5,172 nucleotides of DNA from an uncultured Bryobacterales bacterium (GTDB taxonomy: Bacteria > Acidobacteriota > Terriglobia > Bryobacterales > Bryobacteraceae). This document shows, one piece after another, positions 1 to 5,172 of this stretch (positions within the stretch are counted from its first letter, which is position 1; each line of letters opens with the position of its first letter). The notes beneath the pieces are model-generated. The model saw only the letters and a list, made by a program, of their open reading frames with translations, ran no database searches and was not told where the DNA came from. Position numbers and translations under genes: made by a program. The DNA lies in the NCBI GenBank assembly GCA_937959285.1, contig CALGAR010000154.1, positions 1-5,172 of the forward strand, given 5' to 3'.

Positions 1-304
1 ACTGGAGCCGACAGCGGGTGGCCCTTGTCAAGGCCCTAATTTACACTCTGGATTTTACGCGGCCTGCTAAATCAAAACAGCAACCACGTCTTACAAACGA
101 CCTTTTGTGTTGGCCAAAGTGCCGCGTTATGTCCAGCCCGTTCTTCCTAGTCAAAGTGAGCTTCCCACAGCCGGCTGTGACCAGCTTGCGCATGTCTGTG
201 GCTGGTCGGTCAGCTTGCCGTCTTCTTGCTGGGGGTGATGTTGTTGTAGGTGACATAAGCTCGTTCACCCCGGGAACAGCGCGCGGAACTGCTGCACCAG
301 TGCG
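1..304. other. Unassigned, more AT-rich segment upstream of a truncated receptor gene
   Basis: No reading frame on either strand gives a protein-like sequence here. The open frames that cross it are rich in Arg, Cys, Ser and Pro and have no ribosome binding site, as expected of chance ORFs. The base composition is visibly more AT-rich than the rest of the window up to about position 250. It contains a perfect 14-bp palindrome, CACAGCCGGCTGTG at 166-179, and a smaller one, CCTTGTCAAGG at 23-33. The receptor frame that becomes convincing further right is closed by a TGA at 251-253, so the receptor cannot continue leftward in frame. Possible explanations are insertion or deletion scarring, the end of a mobile element, or an assembly join. 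No terminal inverted repeat pair or transposase could be recognised. Confidence 0.4.
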
Positions 305-793
305 GTGTCCACCATCATCCCTGCATTCCACACGTATTCACATGACGGTGAACTATATTTCGATTTGTTGGGGCATATTGGTCCCCACCTGGTCAACCAG
401 CCGAATGGAGTCATGGGCATACCCGAGGACTATAAGCCTTATCTGGCGCCGATCAACAACACTCCGGGTGCGCCCAACTTTGGCACGAACAACGTAACGG
501 TCACGCTGAAGAACGGGCAGAAGGTTACCACGGCTTATTCGCCGGGTCCGGCAGGCCTCAACCCCTACTCGCATACCATCCTCCAAGGCCCCAAGAACTT
601 CCAGGCCGATATTTCGCTCTACAAGGTCTTCGACCTCTCGGAGCGCTGGAAACTCCGTGTGAATGTGGACGCCTTCAACGCATTCAACATCCAGGGCCTG
701 AACTCGCCGAACACCAGCGACGGCATCCTCACTTTCCAGAGTTCCCGCTGGACGCCTCGTCAAATCCAACTGACCGCACGCCTCTCCTTCTGA
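305..793 (+). CDS. C-terminal fragment of TonB-dependent (Oar-like) receptor, likely gene remnant
   Basis: The 162-residue frame reads as the end of an outer-membrane beta-barrel of the large Oar-like/CarboxypepD_reg TonB-dependent receptor family abundant in Acidobacteria. It has a Gly/Asn/Pro-rich extracellular-loop segment (residues about 31-95). Amphipathic strands follow: ADISLYKVFDLSERWKLRVN (101-120), then VDAFNAFN (121-128). The final strand RQIQLTARLSF (152-162) ends in the terminal Phe expected for BAM recognition. Full receptors of this type are usually around 1000 residues, so the signal peptide, plug domain and most of the barrel are missing. The GTG at 305 has no Shine-Dalgarno and is only the first possible start. 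The frame is open from 254 and closed by TGA at 251-253. The receptor-like character fades around 305-340, so the true junction is uncertain. I infer a truncated pseudogene rather than a functional short protein. A frameshift is less likely, because no other frame upstream continues the barrel. Confidence 0.7.
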   Translation: MSTIIPAFHTYSHDGELYFDLLGHIGPHLVNQPNGVMGIPEDYKPYLAPINNTPGAPNFGTNNVTVTLKNGQKVTTAYSPGPAGLNPYSHTILQGPKNFQADISLYKVFDLSERWKLRVNVDAFNAFNIQGLNSPNTSDGILTFQSSRWTPRQIQLTARLSF

Positions 794-813
794 GGGGCTA
801 CAGGAGAACGAAA

Positions 814-972
814 ATGCGTGAGCCTTCCGCCAGGGAAACTCGCGCCTGCGCCGTTCGGGTGATTTTCGAGGTCCGGCGGAGGATTTCCTGGGGAAGAAAG
901 GGAGTTGGAGGACATCACTCCTACGCCGAAAGCAACCACACGGATTCCTGGATTAACATCGTACAAGGTTGA
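814..972 (+). CDS. Small 52-aa ORF with good ribosome binding site, doubtful
   Basis: An ATG at 814 is preceded by AGGAG (802-806) at a spacing of 7 bases, the best Shine-Dalgarno visible on the + strand of this window. The frame runs 52 codons to TGA at 970-972. The predicted peptide is basic, with an Arg-rich stretch (VRRRISWGRKG, residues 20-30) and a His/Ser/Asn-rich end. I see no signal peptide, membrane segment or recognised domain. It starts 20 bases after the receptor stop, where the next gene of a receptor operon would begin, so it could be the eroded start of a lost downstream gene. It may equally be a chance ORF; the composition does not argue for selection. Confidence 0.22.
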   Translation: MREPSARETRACAVRVIFEVRRRISWGRKGVGGHHSYAESNHTDSWINIVQG

Positions 973-1055
973 TCCGGATAAGCTGTACGAAACGTAGGGA
1001 ATCCCCCTTCTTGGCCACCCGACTGCCTGCTTGCACTGCGGCTCATCGACGGCTG

Positions 1056-2426
1056 ATGAAGCTCGCTGCTGTGCACCTGCTCCTCTCGTTTTGTGCGACG
1101 ACTGGTGTCGCTGTAGCGCAGCCATCCCAGGGACCTGCACCTCATGGCAGCGAGGCGGAGACAATCCGGCGGATGCTTGTACGGCTGCACGAGAACGGCG
1201 ATTTTACCGGCGCCATCCTGGTCGCCCGGAATGGCGTTCCGATGCATCGGGATGCGGTCGCGGCGCCATCTGAAGATGCGCGAGCGCTCCTGGACGAACC
1301 GGTGAATATCGGCTCGCTTGCAAAAGGATTCACGGCAATGGCGGTGATGATGCTCGCCGAACAGGGCAAGCTGCGTTACGACGATCCTGTAGGACGTTAT
1401 TTACCGGCTCTGGCGCAGGCCGTTCCAGGCATCACGCTACGCCACCTGTTGACGCACGCCTCTGGCATTCCAGACGTCGGCGACCTCGGTATTGACCGCC
1501 CAAATCTCCTCGAACGCGATGTCATCGAGGCAGTCCGCACGCAGCACAAGAACTTCGCACGCCCTGGCCTGCGCTTCCGGTACTCAAATGCGGGCTACAA
1601 CCTGCTGGCGATGGTCGTGGAGACGATATCCGGCCAGAGCTTCGATGACTTCCTGCAGAGATCGATCTTTGCGCCGCTCGGGATGAGCCGGACGCGGGCC
1701 GCAGTGGGACCGCGCTCGCCGGAGGCGGTCAAGGGGGACGGAGGCCTCGTATCGACGGTCGACGACCTCCTCAAATGGGCTCAGGCGCTCGCAACTGGGA
1801 AGCTCGTCAGCGCGAAGACGCTTTCGGAGGCGCTCGTGCCCGCCCGGGTCGTGGAAGGCACGACGACGTACGCGTTCGGCTGGAATGTAGCGCCGCGAAA
1901 CGGTGACACGTTCATCTGGCATACGGGCAACGCCGGTGGCCCGAGGGCATTCCTCGGCTGGCGCGTGAACGATCGGATCACCATTATCATCCTGACGAAA
2001 GGGAACAGCCGACGACTCGAGATTGCGGACGCGGTGGTCGACATCCTCCACCATCGGCCGTACACGCCACCGCGGCTTTCGATCGCGCCGACCCTCATGA
2101 CCGTCATCAAGGAGAAGGGAGTCGACAGCGCGATCGTGCTCTACAATCGGCTGCGCATGACCGAGCCGAATGCCTACGACTTTGGGGAGGGAGAGCTGAA
2201 CGGTCTGGGATACGCGCTGCTGGGCATGGGCGATGCCGCAGGCGCGATCCGGATTTTCGAGTTGAACGCACAGCAGTATCCGGAATCACCGAACGTGTTC
2301 GACAGCCTGGGCGACGCCTATGCCCGGGCGAACAGGCGTGATGACGCACGCAAGGCGTACTCGCGCACCCTCGAGCTCGACCCGGCCAATGCGAACACGC
2401 GCGCAAAGCTTCAGAAGCTGAAGTAG
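1056..2426 (+). CDS. Secreted serine hydrolase, beta-lactamase/PBP-like family, with C-terminal TPR repeats
   Basis: The gene encodes 456 residues. The start is placed at ATG 1056 because it opens directly into a signal peptide: a hydrophobic core (residues about 3-19) ending AVAQ, with likely cleavage near residue 21. The frame is open further upstream, with a TTG at 969, but the extra 29 residues are basic and would bury the signal. No clear Shine-Dalgarno precedes 1056. The Beta-lactamase (PF00144) domain spans about residues 40-335. It has the SxxK nucleophile motif SLAK (87-90), the YxN motif YSN (176-178) and an HTG third motif (289-291) followed by NAGG. Recognisable family blocks around these are LRHLLTHASGIPD and FAPLGMSRT. 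Family members are periplasmic or surface esterases, D-aminopeptidases or carboxypeptidase-like enzymes; the substrate cannot be told from sequence. Residues about 355-456 look like two to three TPR helices, with GDAYARANRRDDARKAYSRT and a following ELDPANANT typical of TPR. This fused tail suggests protein binding. The segment usually containing a GYG motif before SxxK is short and degenerate. The gene is complete and appears monocistronic. Confidence 0.87.
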   Translation: MKLAAVHLLLSFCATTGVAVAQPSQGPAPHGSEAETIRRMLVRLHENGDFTGAILVARNGVPMHRDAVAAPSEDARALLDEPVNIGSLAKGFTAMAVMMLAEQGKLRYDDPVGRYLPALAQAVPGITLRHLLTHASGIPDVGDLGIDRPNLLERDVIEAVRTQHKNFARPGLRFRYSNAGYNLLAMVVETISGQSFDDFLQRSIFAPLGMSRTRAAVGPRSPEAVKGDGGLVSTVDDLLKWAQALATGKLVSAKTLSEALVPARVVEGTTTYAFGWNVAPRNGDTFIWHTGNAGGPRAFLGWRVNDRITIIILTKGNSRRLEIADAVVDILHHRPYTPPRLSIAPTLMTVIKEKGVDSAIVLYNRLRMTEPNAYDFGEGELNGLGYALLGMGDAAGAIRIFELNAQQYPESPNVFDSLGDAYARANRRDDARKAYSRTLELDPANANTRAKLQKLK

Positions 2427-2429
2427 TCT

Positions 2430-2490
2430 CGATCAGGTGCGCTGCGTGGACCGTCACACAGGACGATCAGGACTCGATGGACGGTCACAC
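2430..2490. repeat. Imperfect tandem direct repeat in the convergent spacer
   Basis: Two copies of CGATCAGG-(6 to 9 bases)-TGGACSGTCACAC lie at 2430-2459 and 2464-2490, directly after the serine hydrolase stop. The outer blocks are identical except for one C/G difference; the inner spacers differ in length and sequence. Because of that difference, GACCGTC (2449-2455) and GACGGTC (2480-2486) are also reverse complements and could form a 7-bp stem with a 24-base loop. No run of T follows, so this is not a standard intrinsic terminator. It may be a decayed duplication; no function is assigned. Confidence 0.5.
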
Positions 2491-2529
2491 GTTATTAGGC
2501 TGGGGAACTGGTCGACGACGCGGCCGGGG

Positions 2530-2619
2530 TGGCGGAGAGAGAGGGATTCGAACCCTCGATAGGGTTTCCCCTATACACGCTTTCCAAGCGTGCGCCTTCA
2601 ACCACTCGGCCACCTCTCC
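2530..2619 (-). tRNA. tRNA-Ser (anticodon GGA), CCA encoded
   Basis: Read on the minus strand, the sequence folds as a class II tRNA. The acceptor stem GGAGAGG pairs with TCTCTCC (one G-U), with discriminator G. The D arm is GCCGAGTGG...GGC. The anticodon stem CACGC/GCGTG flanks the loop TTGGAAA, whose anticodon GGA (2583-2585) reads UCC and UCU. The long variable arm ATAGGG-GAAA-CCCTAT is diagnostic of serine tRNA. The T arm is GAGGG-TTCGAAT-CCCTC. The 3' CCA is encoded at 2530-2532. The gene is complete and looks functional. It lies 26 bases downstream of the stop of the secreted protein gene on the same strand and is convergent with the serine hydrolase gene. No integrase or 3'-end duplication marks it as an attachment site here. 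Confidence 0.97.
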
Positions 2620-2627
2620 GTGCTTAC

Positions 2628-2636
2628 AGTGTAACA
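2628..2636 (-). promoter_or_regulatory. Candidate extended -10 element for tRNA-Ser
   Basis: On the minus strand TGTTACACT reads as an extended -10 (TGn + TACACT), with 8 bases between the hexamer and the first base of the tRNA. Initiation would fall at or just before the mature 5' end. No good -35 is found 16-18 bases upstream; GTCACG at 17 is a poor match. The tRNA could instead be processed from a transcript reading through from the upstream gene. Confidence 0.3.
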
Positions 2637-2645
2637 TCTGCCCGC

Positions 2646-3521
2646 TTATCGTGACGCTTTGCCCATCAAAAGATAGTCGCGAATCCGCAGATACCACTCG
2701 GGTCCACCGCCCGGGGCAACAGGGGCGGCGGCGCACCAATCCTTGAGGCTGGCGGCGCTCGTGCCTGCCAGAGAGAAAAGCTGCTGGGCTACGACGGGAC
2801 GGGTCAGGGAACGCGCCTGTACGTCAGCCAGCGCCATATCCTGCAGAGCGTTCCGCCGGATGAGCGAGCGTGCTGTCATCTCCTCGTCCTTGCCACCCGC
2901 TCCGGCGGACTCGCACAAATACTGCTGCAAGACACCGAGAGCTGGAGAGTCGGCGGGAGCCTCGGGCGGCGCGGAGACGGAGTAATGCAGCTTTTTCGCC
3001 GGATAAATGGACGGCTGCACCCGAATCTCAAGCGGGTAGATCACCCACCGCTCGCCGATATTTAACTGGACCTCGAGACGGAACCGGCCAATTCGGGCTT
3101 CGGGCGGAACGTAGAGGTCGAGCCAGAACGACTGCACCGTCTGTTCGGGAATTGGGAGATCAGGATCCGCGACGCTGCCTGCGTATGGCAGGCTCACGGG
3201 ATCGAGCTTATCCGGCACCCATCCCTGCGCGAGCTTGATGTAGCGCTCCCGGTAGAGCTTCGCGGTAACCGTATCCTCCGGGTTCTGCGCGACGAACAGG
3301 TTAAATCTCACCTGAGGAGGCGCCTGGACAACCACGCGGTAGGATGCGTAACCGTTGCGCCCGACTGCGGGAGAAAGAATTTCCCGCGAGGGTGCGCCCT
3401 GATCCGCTGCTACGATCCGGCCAAACGGGTCGATCCTCTGGAACTCGGAGTATACGCGCAGGCTTTGACCGGAAAGTGCGACGGTCAACGGCAGGATGAG
3501 GAGGAGTTTTTGTCCGATCAC
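2646..3521 (-). CDS. Secreted protein of unknown function, beta-sandwich-like N-terminal region
   Basis: The frame from GTG 3521 encodes 291 residues. This start is chosen because it opens a signal peptide: a short N-terminus with Lys5, hydrophobic core residues 6-16, and likely cleavage near residues 18-20. A GAAGAG lies about 7 bases upstream. The open frame extends to 3836, but that part overlaps the end of the ribonuclease gene and reads as Arg/Gly-rich noise. Mature residues up to about 168 alternate hydrophobic positions as in beta strands. They include SFWLDLYVPPEARIGRFRLE (residues 131-150), which resembles the FWxDxxVPxxAxxGxYxG pattern of Ig-like domains ahead of glycoside hydrolase family 123/DUF4091 proteins; that likeness is from memory and weak. 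The rest (about 185-291) looks helical, with two Cys (203, 263) that could pair outside the cytoplasm. There is no catalytic motif. It follows the ribonuclease gene by 53 bases on the same strand, so cotranscription is possible but functional linkage is unproven. I recall similar conserved hypotheticals in acidobacteria. Confidence 0.68.
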   Translation of the reverse strand: MIGQKLLLILPLTVALSGQSLRVYSEFQRIDPFGRIVAADQGAPSREILSPAVGRNGYASYRVVVQAPPQVRFNLFVAQNPEDTVTAKLYRERYIKLAQGWVPDKLDPVSLPYAGSVADPDLPIPEQTVQSFWLDLYVPPEARIGRFRLEVQLNIGERWVIYPLEIRVQPSIYPAKKLHYSVSAPPEAPADSPALGVLQQYLCESAGAGGKDEEMTARSLIRRNALQDMALADVQARSLTRPVVAQQLFSLAGTSAASLKDWCAAAPVAPGGGPEWYLRIRDYLLMGKASR

Positions 3522-3535
3522 GCTCAGACTCTTCG

Positions 3536-3569
3536 AACGGGGCCGCGTCTTTCGAACACGGCCCCGGTT
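3536..3569 (-). terminator. GC-rich hairpin between the ribonuclease and secreted-protein genes
   Basis: CGGGGCCG (3538-3545) and CGGCCCCG (3559-3566) form a perfect 8-bp stem around a 13-base loop. The stem can be extended by AAC/GTT with a single-base bulge. It lies 8 bases after the ribonuclease stop on the minus strand. No T-run follows (the next bases are TTCGAAGAG), so it is not a canonical intrinsic terminator. It could act as an attenuator, as a 3'-end stabiliser for the ribonuclease mRNA, or as structure near the ribosome binding site of the next gene, whose start is only 15 bases away. Confidence 0.45.
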
Positions 3570-3574
3570 AGGGA

Positions 3575-5172
3575 TCAGGCAAGATCGAACTTTTCCTGAT
3601 GCAGATTGGGGTCGCTGACGACCATCACCGGCCGCCCCAAGATACCCTCCAGCTCTTCCAGATACTTGTTCTCGGTCGACTTGAGGAGCTTGGCGACTTC
3701 CGGATTGACGCGCAGCATGCACTCGCTGCCTTCGACGGCGGGAGCGAGCTTGACCGCCTCCTGAAGGATCTCGCCGACGACGGTCTGGACGCTCTTCACG
3801 TAACCGGCCCCTTCGCAGTAGGGGCACGGCGAGCACAGGGTCCGCTCGAGGCTCTGCTTGACCCGCTTCCTCGTGATCGCGACCAGGCCGAAATCGTTGA
3901 ATTGAAGGATCTTGTACGGCGCCCGGTCTGCCCGCATCGCCTCTTCGAGCGCCTGCATCACCTTCTGGCGGTTCTTCCGCTCGTCCATGTCGATGAAGTC
4001 GACGACGATGATTCCGCCCAGGTCACGCAGCCGGATCTGGCGGACGATTTCGCGAACCGCTTCGGTATTCGTCTTGACGATCGTATCTTCGAGGCGATTC
4101 GACTTGCCGACGTACTTGCCGGTGTTGACGTCGATGGCCACCAGAGCCTCGGTCTGGTTGATCACGATGTAGCCGCCGGACTTGAGCCAAACCTTCGGCC
4201 GCAGGGCCTTCTCGAGCTCCTGCGTGATATTGAAGGCATCGAAGATGGGAACGGACCGCGTGTACATCTTGACGCGGGAGACAAGCGCCGGCTGGAACCG
4301 CTGCACGAAGCGGAGAACACTCTCGTAGACTTCTTCGTTGTCTGCCCAGATTGCCTTGAACGATTCCGTAAGCTGATCTCGCAGGATCCGCTGTACGAGC
4401 TCGAGGTCATGGTGAATCAAGGCTGGCGCGGAGCGCTTCTCCGCCTTCTGCCGGATATCAAGCCAGAGGTTGAAGAGGAACGTCATGTCGGAAGCGATTT
4501 CCTCTTCCGACTTGCCTTCGCCAGCGGTGCGCATGATGAACCCGCCGGGGATGCCGACGCGGTGCGTCTGGAGGATTTTCTTCAGCCGCTGCCGCTCCTC
4601 TTCGCTCGAAATTTTGCGCGAGACGCCGAGGTGCTCCACGGTCGGCATGTAGACGACGTACCGCCCAGGCAGGGCAATGTGCGACGTAATCCGAGCCCCT
4701 TTCTGTCCAAGCGGCTCCTTTGCAATCTGGACTAGGATTTCCTGGCCTTCCTTCAACAGGTCGGTGATCGAAGGGGTGGTGGGCTTCTCGGGGCGTGTGA
4801 CCACCTTCTCCTTGACCGCCGTTTCGGCCTGGGACTGTCCCTCGGCCTGGTGCTGGCTCTCGGCGGCCCGGCGGCGGCGCATGCGGCGGGAGACGCGATG
4901 CGGATAGCGGCCCGCCTGCTCCCGCAAGGTCGCTGTCAAGCTCTGAGGCGTGCGCGCAGGCTCAGGCCCCTCCGCCTGAGAATCCTGGCCGGGCTCCTCT
5001 CCCGGCGAGGCCTCCTCTCCGGAAGCGGCCTCCTCCCCGGAGGCAACCTCCTCAGCCATCGCGATTTCCTCTTCGGTGGCCTGCAGCTGCTGCTCGAGCG
5101 CCTCGTGCGCCAGCTCGGCAATGGTCTCTCCTTCGCCGTTGCCTTCGGCTCGCTCTTCCGCCGCGCTGCTAT
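3575..5172 (-). CDS. rng: Ribonuclease E/G family endoribonuclease, 5' end outside window
   Basis: This is an endoribonuclease that cuts single-stranded AU-rich RNA, acting in rRNA maturation and mRNA decay in the cytoplasm. The frame stays open to the window edge, so 531 residues are visible and the true start is missing. The ATG at 5059 is internal, within the linker. Residues are counted from the first complete codon. The first 130 or so form a low-complexity Glu/Ala/Gln-rich linker with SGEEA repeats (about 40-60) and an Arg patch RRMRRRR (95-101). The conserved core then begins with ITDLLKEGQEILVQ and KGARITSHIALPG. The 5'-sensor motif is GGFIMRT (209-215). Catalytic metal-binding aspartates are D347 in AIDVNTGKYVG and D391 in VVDFIDMD. 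The Zn-link is CPYC (C449, C452), and a complete small C-terminal domain ends at the TGA (3575-3577). From the core onward it aligns by eye with E. coli Rng almost end to end, without the degradosome scaffold tail of RNase E, so rng/cafA is favoured over rne. Confidence 0.93.
   Translation of the reverse strand, partial: SSAAEERAEGNGEGETIAELAHEALEQQLQATEEEIAMAEEVASGEEAASGEEASPGEEPGQDSQAEGPEPARTPQSLTATLREQAGRYPHRVSRRMRRRRAAESQHQAEGQSQAETAVKEKVVTRPEKPTTPSITDLLKEGQEILVQIAKEPLGQKGARITSHIALPGRYVVYMPTVEHLGVSRKISSEEERQRLKKILQTHRVGIPGGFIMRTAGEGKSEEEIASDMTFLFNLWLDIRQKAEKRSAPALIHHDLELVQRILRDQLTESFKAIWADNEEVYESVLRFVQRFQPALVSRVKMYTRSVPIFDAFNITQELEKALRPKVWLKSGGYIVINQTEALVAIDVNTGKYVGKSNRLEDTIVKTNTEAVREIVRQIRLRDLGGIIVVDFIDMDERKNRQKVMQALEEAMRADRAPYKILQFNDFGLVAITRKRVKQSLERTLCSPCPYCEGAGYVKSVQTVVGEILQEAVKLAPAVEGSECMLRVNPEVAKLLKSTENKYLEELEGILGRPVMVVSDPNLHQEKFDLA
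4988..5053 (-). repeat. Short in-frame acidic SGEEA-type repeats in the ribonuclease linker
   Basis: Within the ribonuclease gene, about four copies of a 15- to 18-base unit encode EEVASG, EEAASG, EEASPG and EEPG. On the + strand the copies show as CCTCCTCTCC/CCTCCTCCCC blocks. This looks like local replication-slippage expansion in a disordered acidic linker, and copy number may vary between relatives. Confidence 0.55.

Noticed and set aside
41..331. 96-codon minus-strand frame over the left edge
   Set aside because: The sequence is not protein-like and overlaps the receptor fragment antisense. Short pieces in the other minus frames, such as VQQFRALFPG and YVTYNNITPS, look slightly protein-like but are broken by stops and could not be tied to a transposase.
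969..1055. TTG start at 969 for the serine hydrolase
   Set aside because: It adds 29 basic residues before a clear signal peptide and has no ribosome binding site; ATG 1056 fits secretion.
1584..2110. Minus-strand open frames of 156 and 109 codons inside the serine hydrolase gene
   Set aside because: They are antisense shadows of a gene whose active-site motifs are clearly on the + strand.
2530..2619. tRNA-Ser as an integration site of a genomic island
   Set aside because: No integrase gene and no duplicated tRNA 3' end are visible on either side; the neighbouring repeat at 2430-2490 does not resemble the tRNA.
2485..2739. 84-codon minus-strand frame containing GEVAEWLKAHAWKA
   Set aside because: This is the well-known false translation of a serine tRNA gene, here tRNA-Ser(GGA).
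3522..3836. Upstream extension of the secreted protein frame to an ATG at 3836
   Set aside because: These 105 codons overlap the ribonuclease C-terminus out of frame and translate to Arg/Gly-rich noise; the GTG at 3521 opens directly into a signal peptide.
3599..4735. A 378-codon open frame on the + strand opposite the ribonuclease gene
   Set aside because: It is a mirror of the rng codon usage: the GC-rich third positions keep the antisense frame open, giving an Asp/Leu/Arg-rich sequence with no recognisable domain. The minus-strand ribonuclease is certain.

Overview
The window looks like a piece of an acidobacterial chromosome, probably close to Candidatus Solibacter/Bryobacterales. This is inferred from recalled family resemblance, not from a search. 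Three things point there: the end of an Oar-like TonB-dependent receptor, a secreted serine hydrolase with a tetratricopeptide tail, and an RNase E/G carrying a long acidic linker next to a small secreted protein gene. The sequence is GC-rich throughout except for roughly the first 250 bases, which are visibly more AT-rich and show no convincing coding.

Layout on the + strand: an unassigned stretch (1 to about 253); the C-terminal fragment of a TonB-dependent outer-membrane receptor (305-793); a gap of about 260 bases holding one doubtful 52-codon ORF with a good Shine-Dalgarno; and a complete secreted serine hydrolase of the beta-lactamase/PBP-like family with a TPR tail (1056-2426). A spacer of about 100 bases follows, containing an imperfect tandem duplication. 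It separates this block from the convergent minus-strand block.

Layout on the - strand, in order of transcription from the right edge: an RNase E/G family ribonuclease (rng/cafA), whose 5' end lies outside the window and whose stop is at 3575; a 53-base gap holding a strong GC hairpin; a 291-aa secreted protein of unknown function (2646-3521); and a tRNA-Ser(GGA) with encoded CCA (2530-2619), starting 26 bases after the stop of that gene.

The two halves are functionally unrelated. The left half is cell-surface and secreted accessory material, including a decayed or truncated receptor. The right half is RNA metabolism (RNase E/G, tRNA) plus one exported protein of unknown role. I see no CRISPR array, integrase, intact insertion sequence, toxin-antitoxin pair or biosynthetic cluster. 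I found no clear evidence of a new multi-gene system; the points worth checking are modest and listed as findings.
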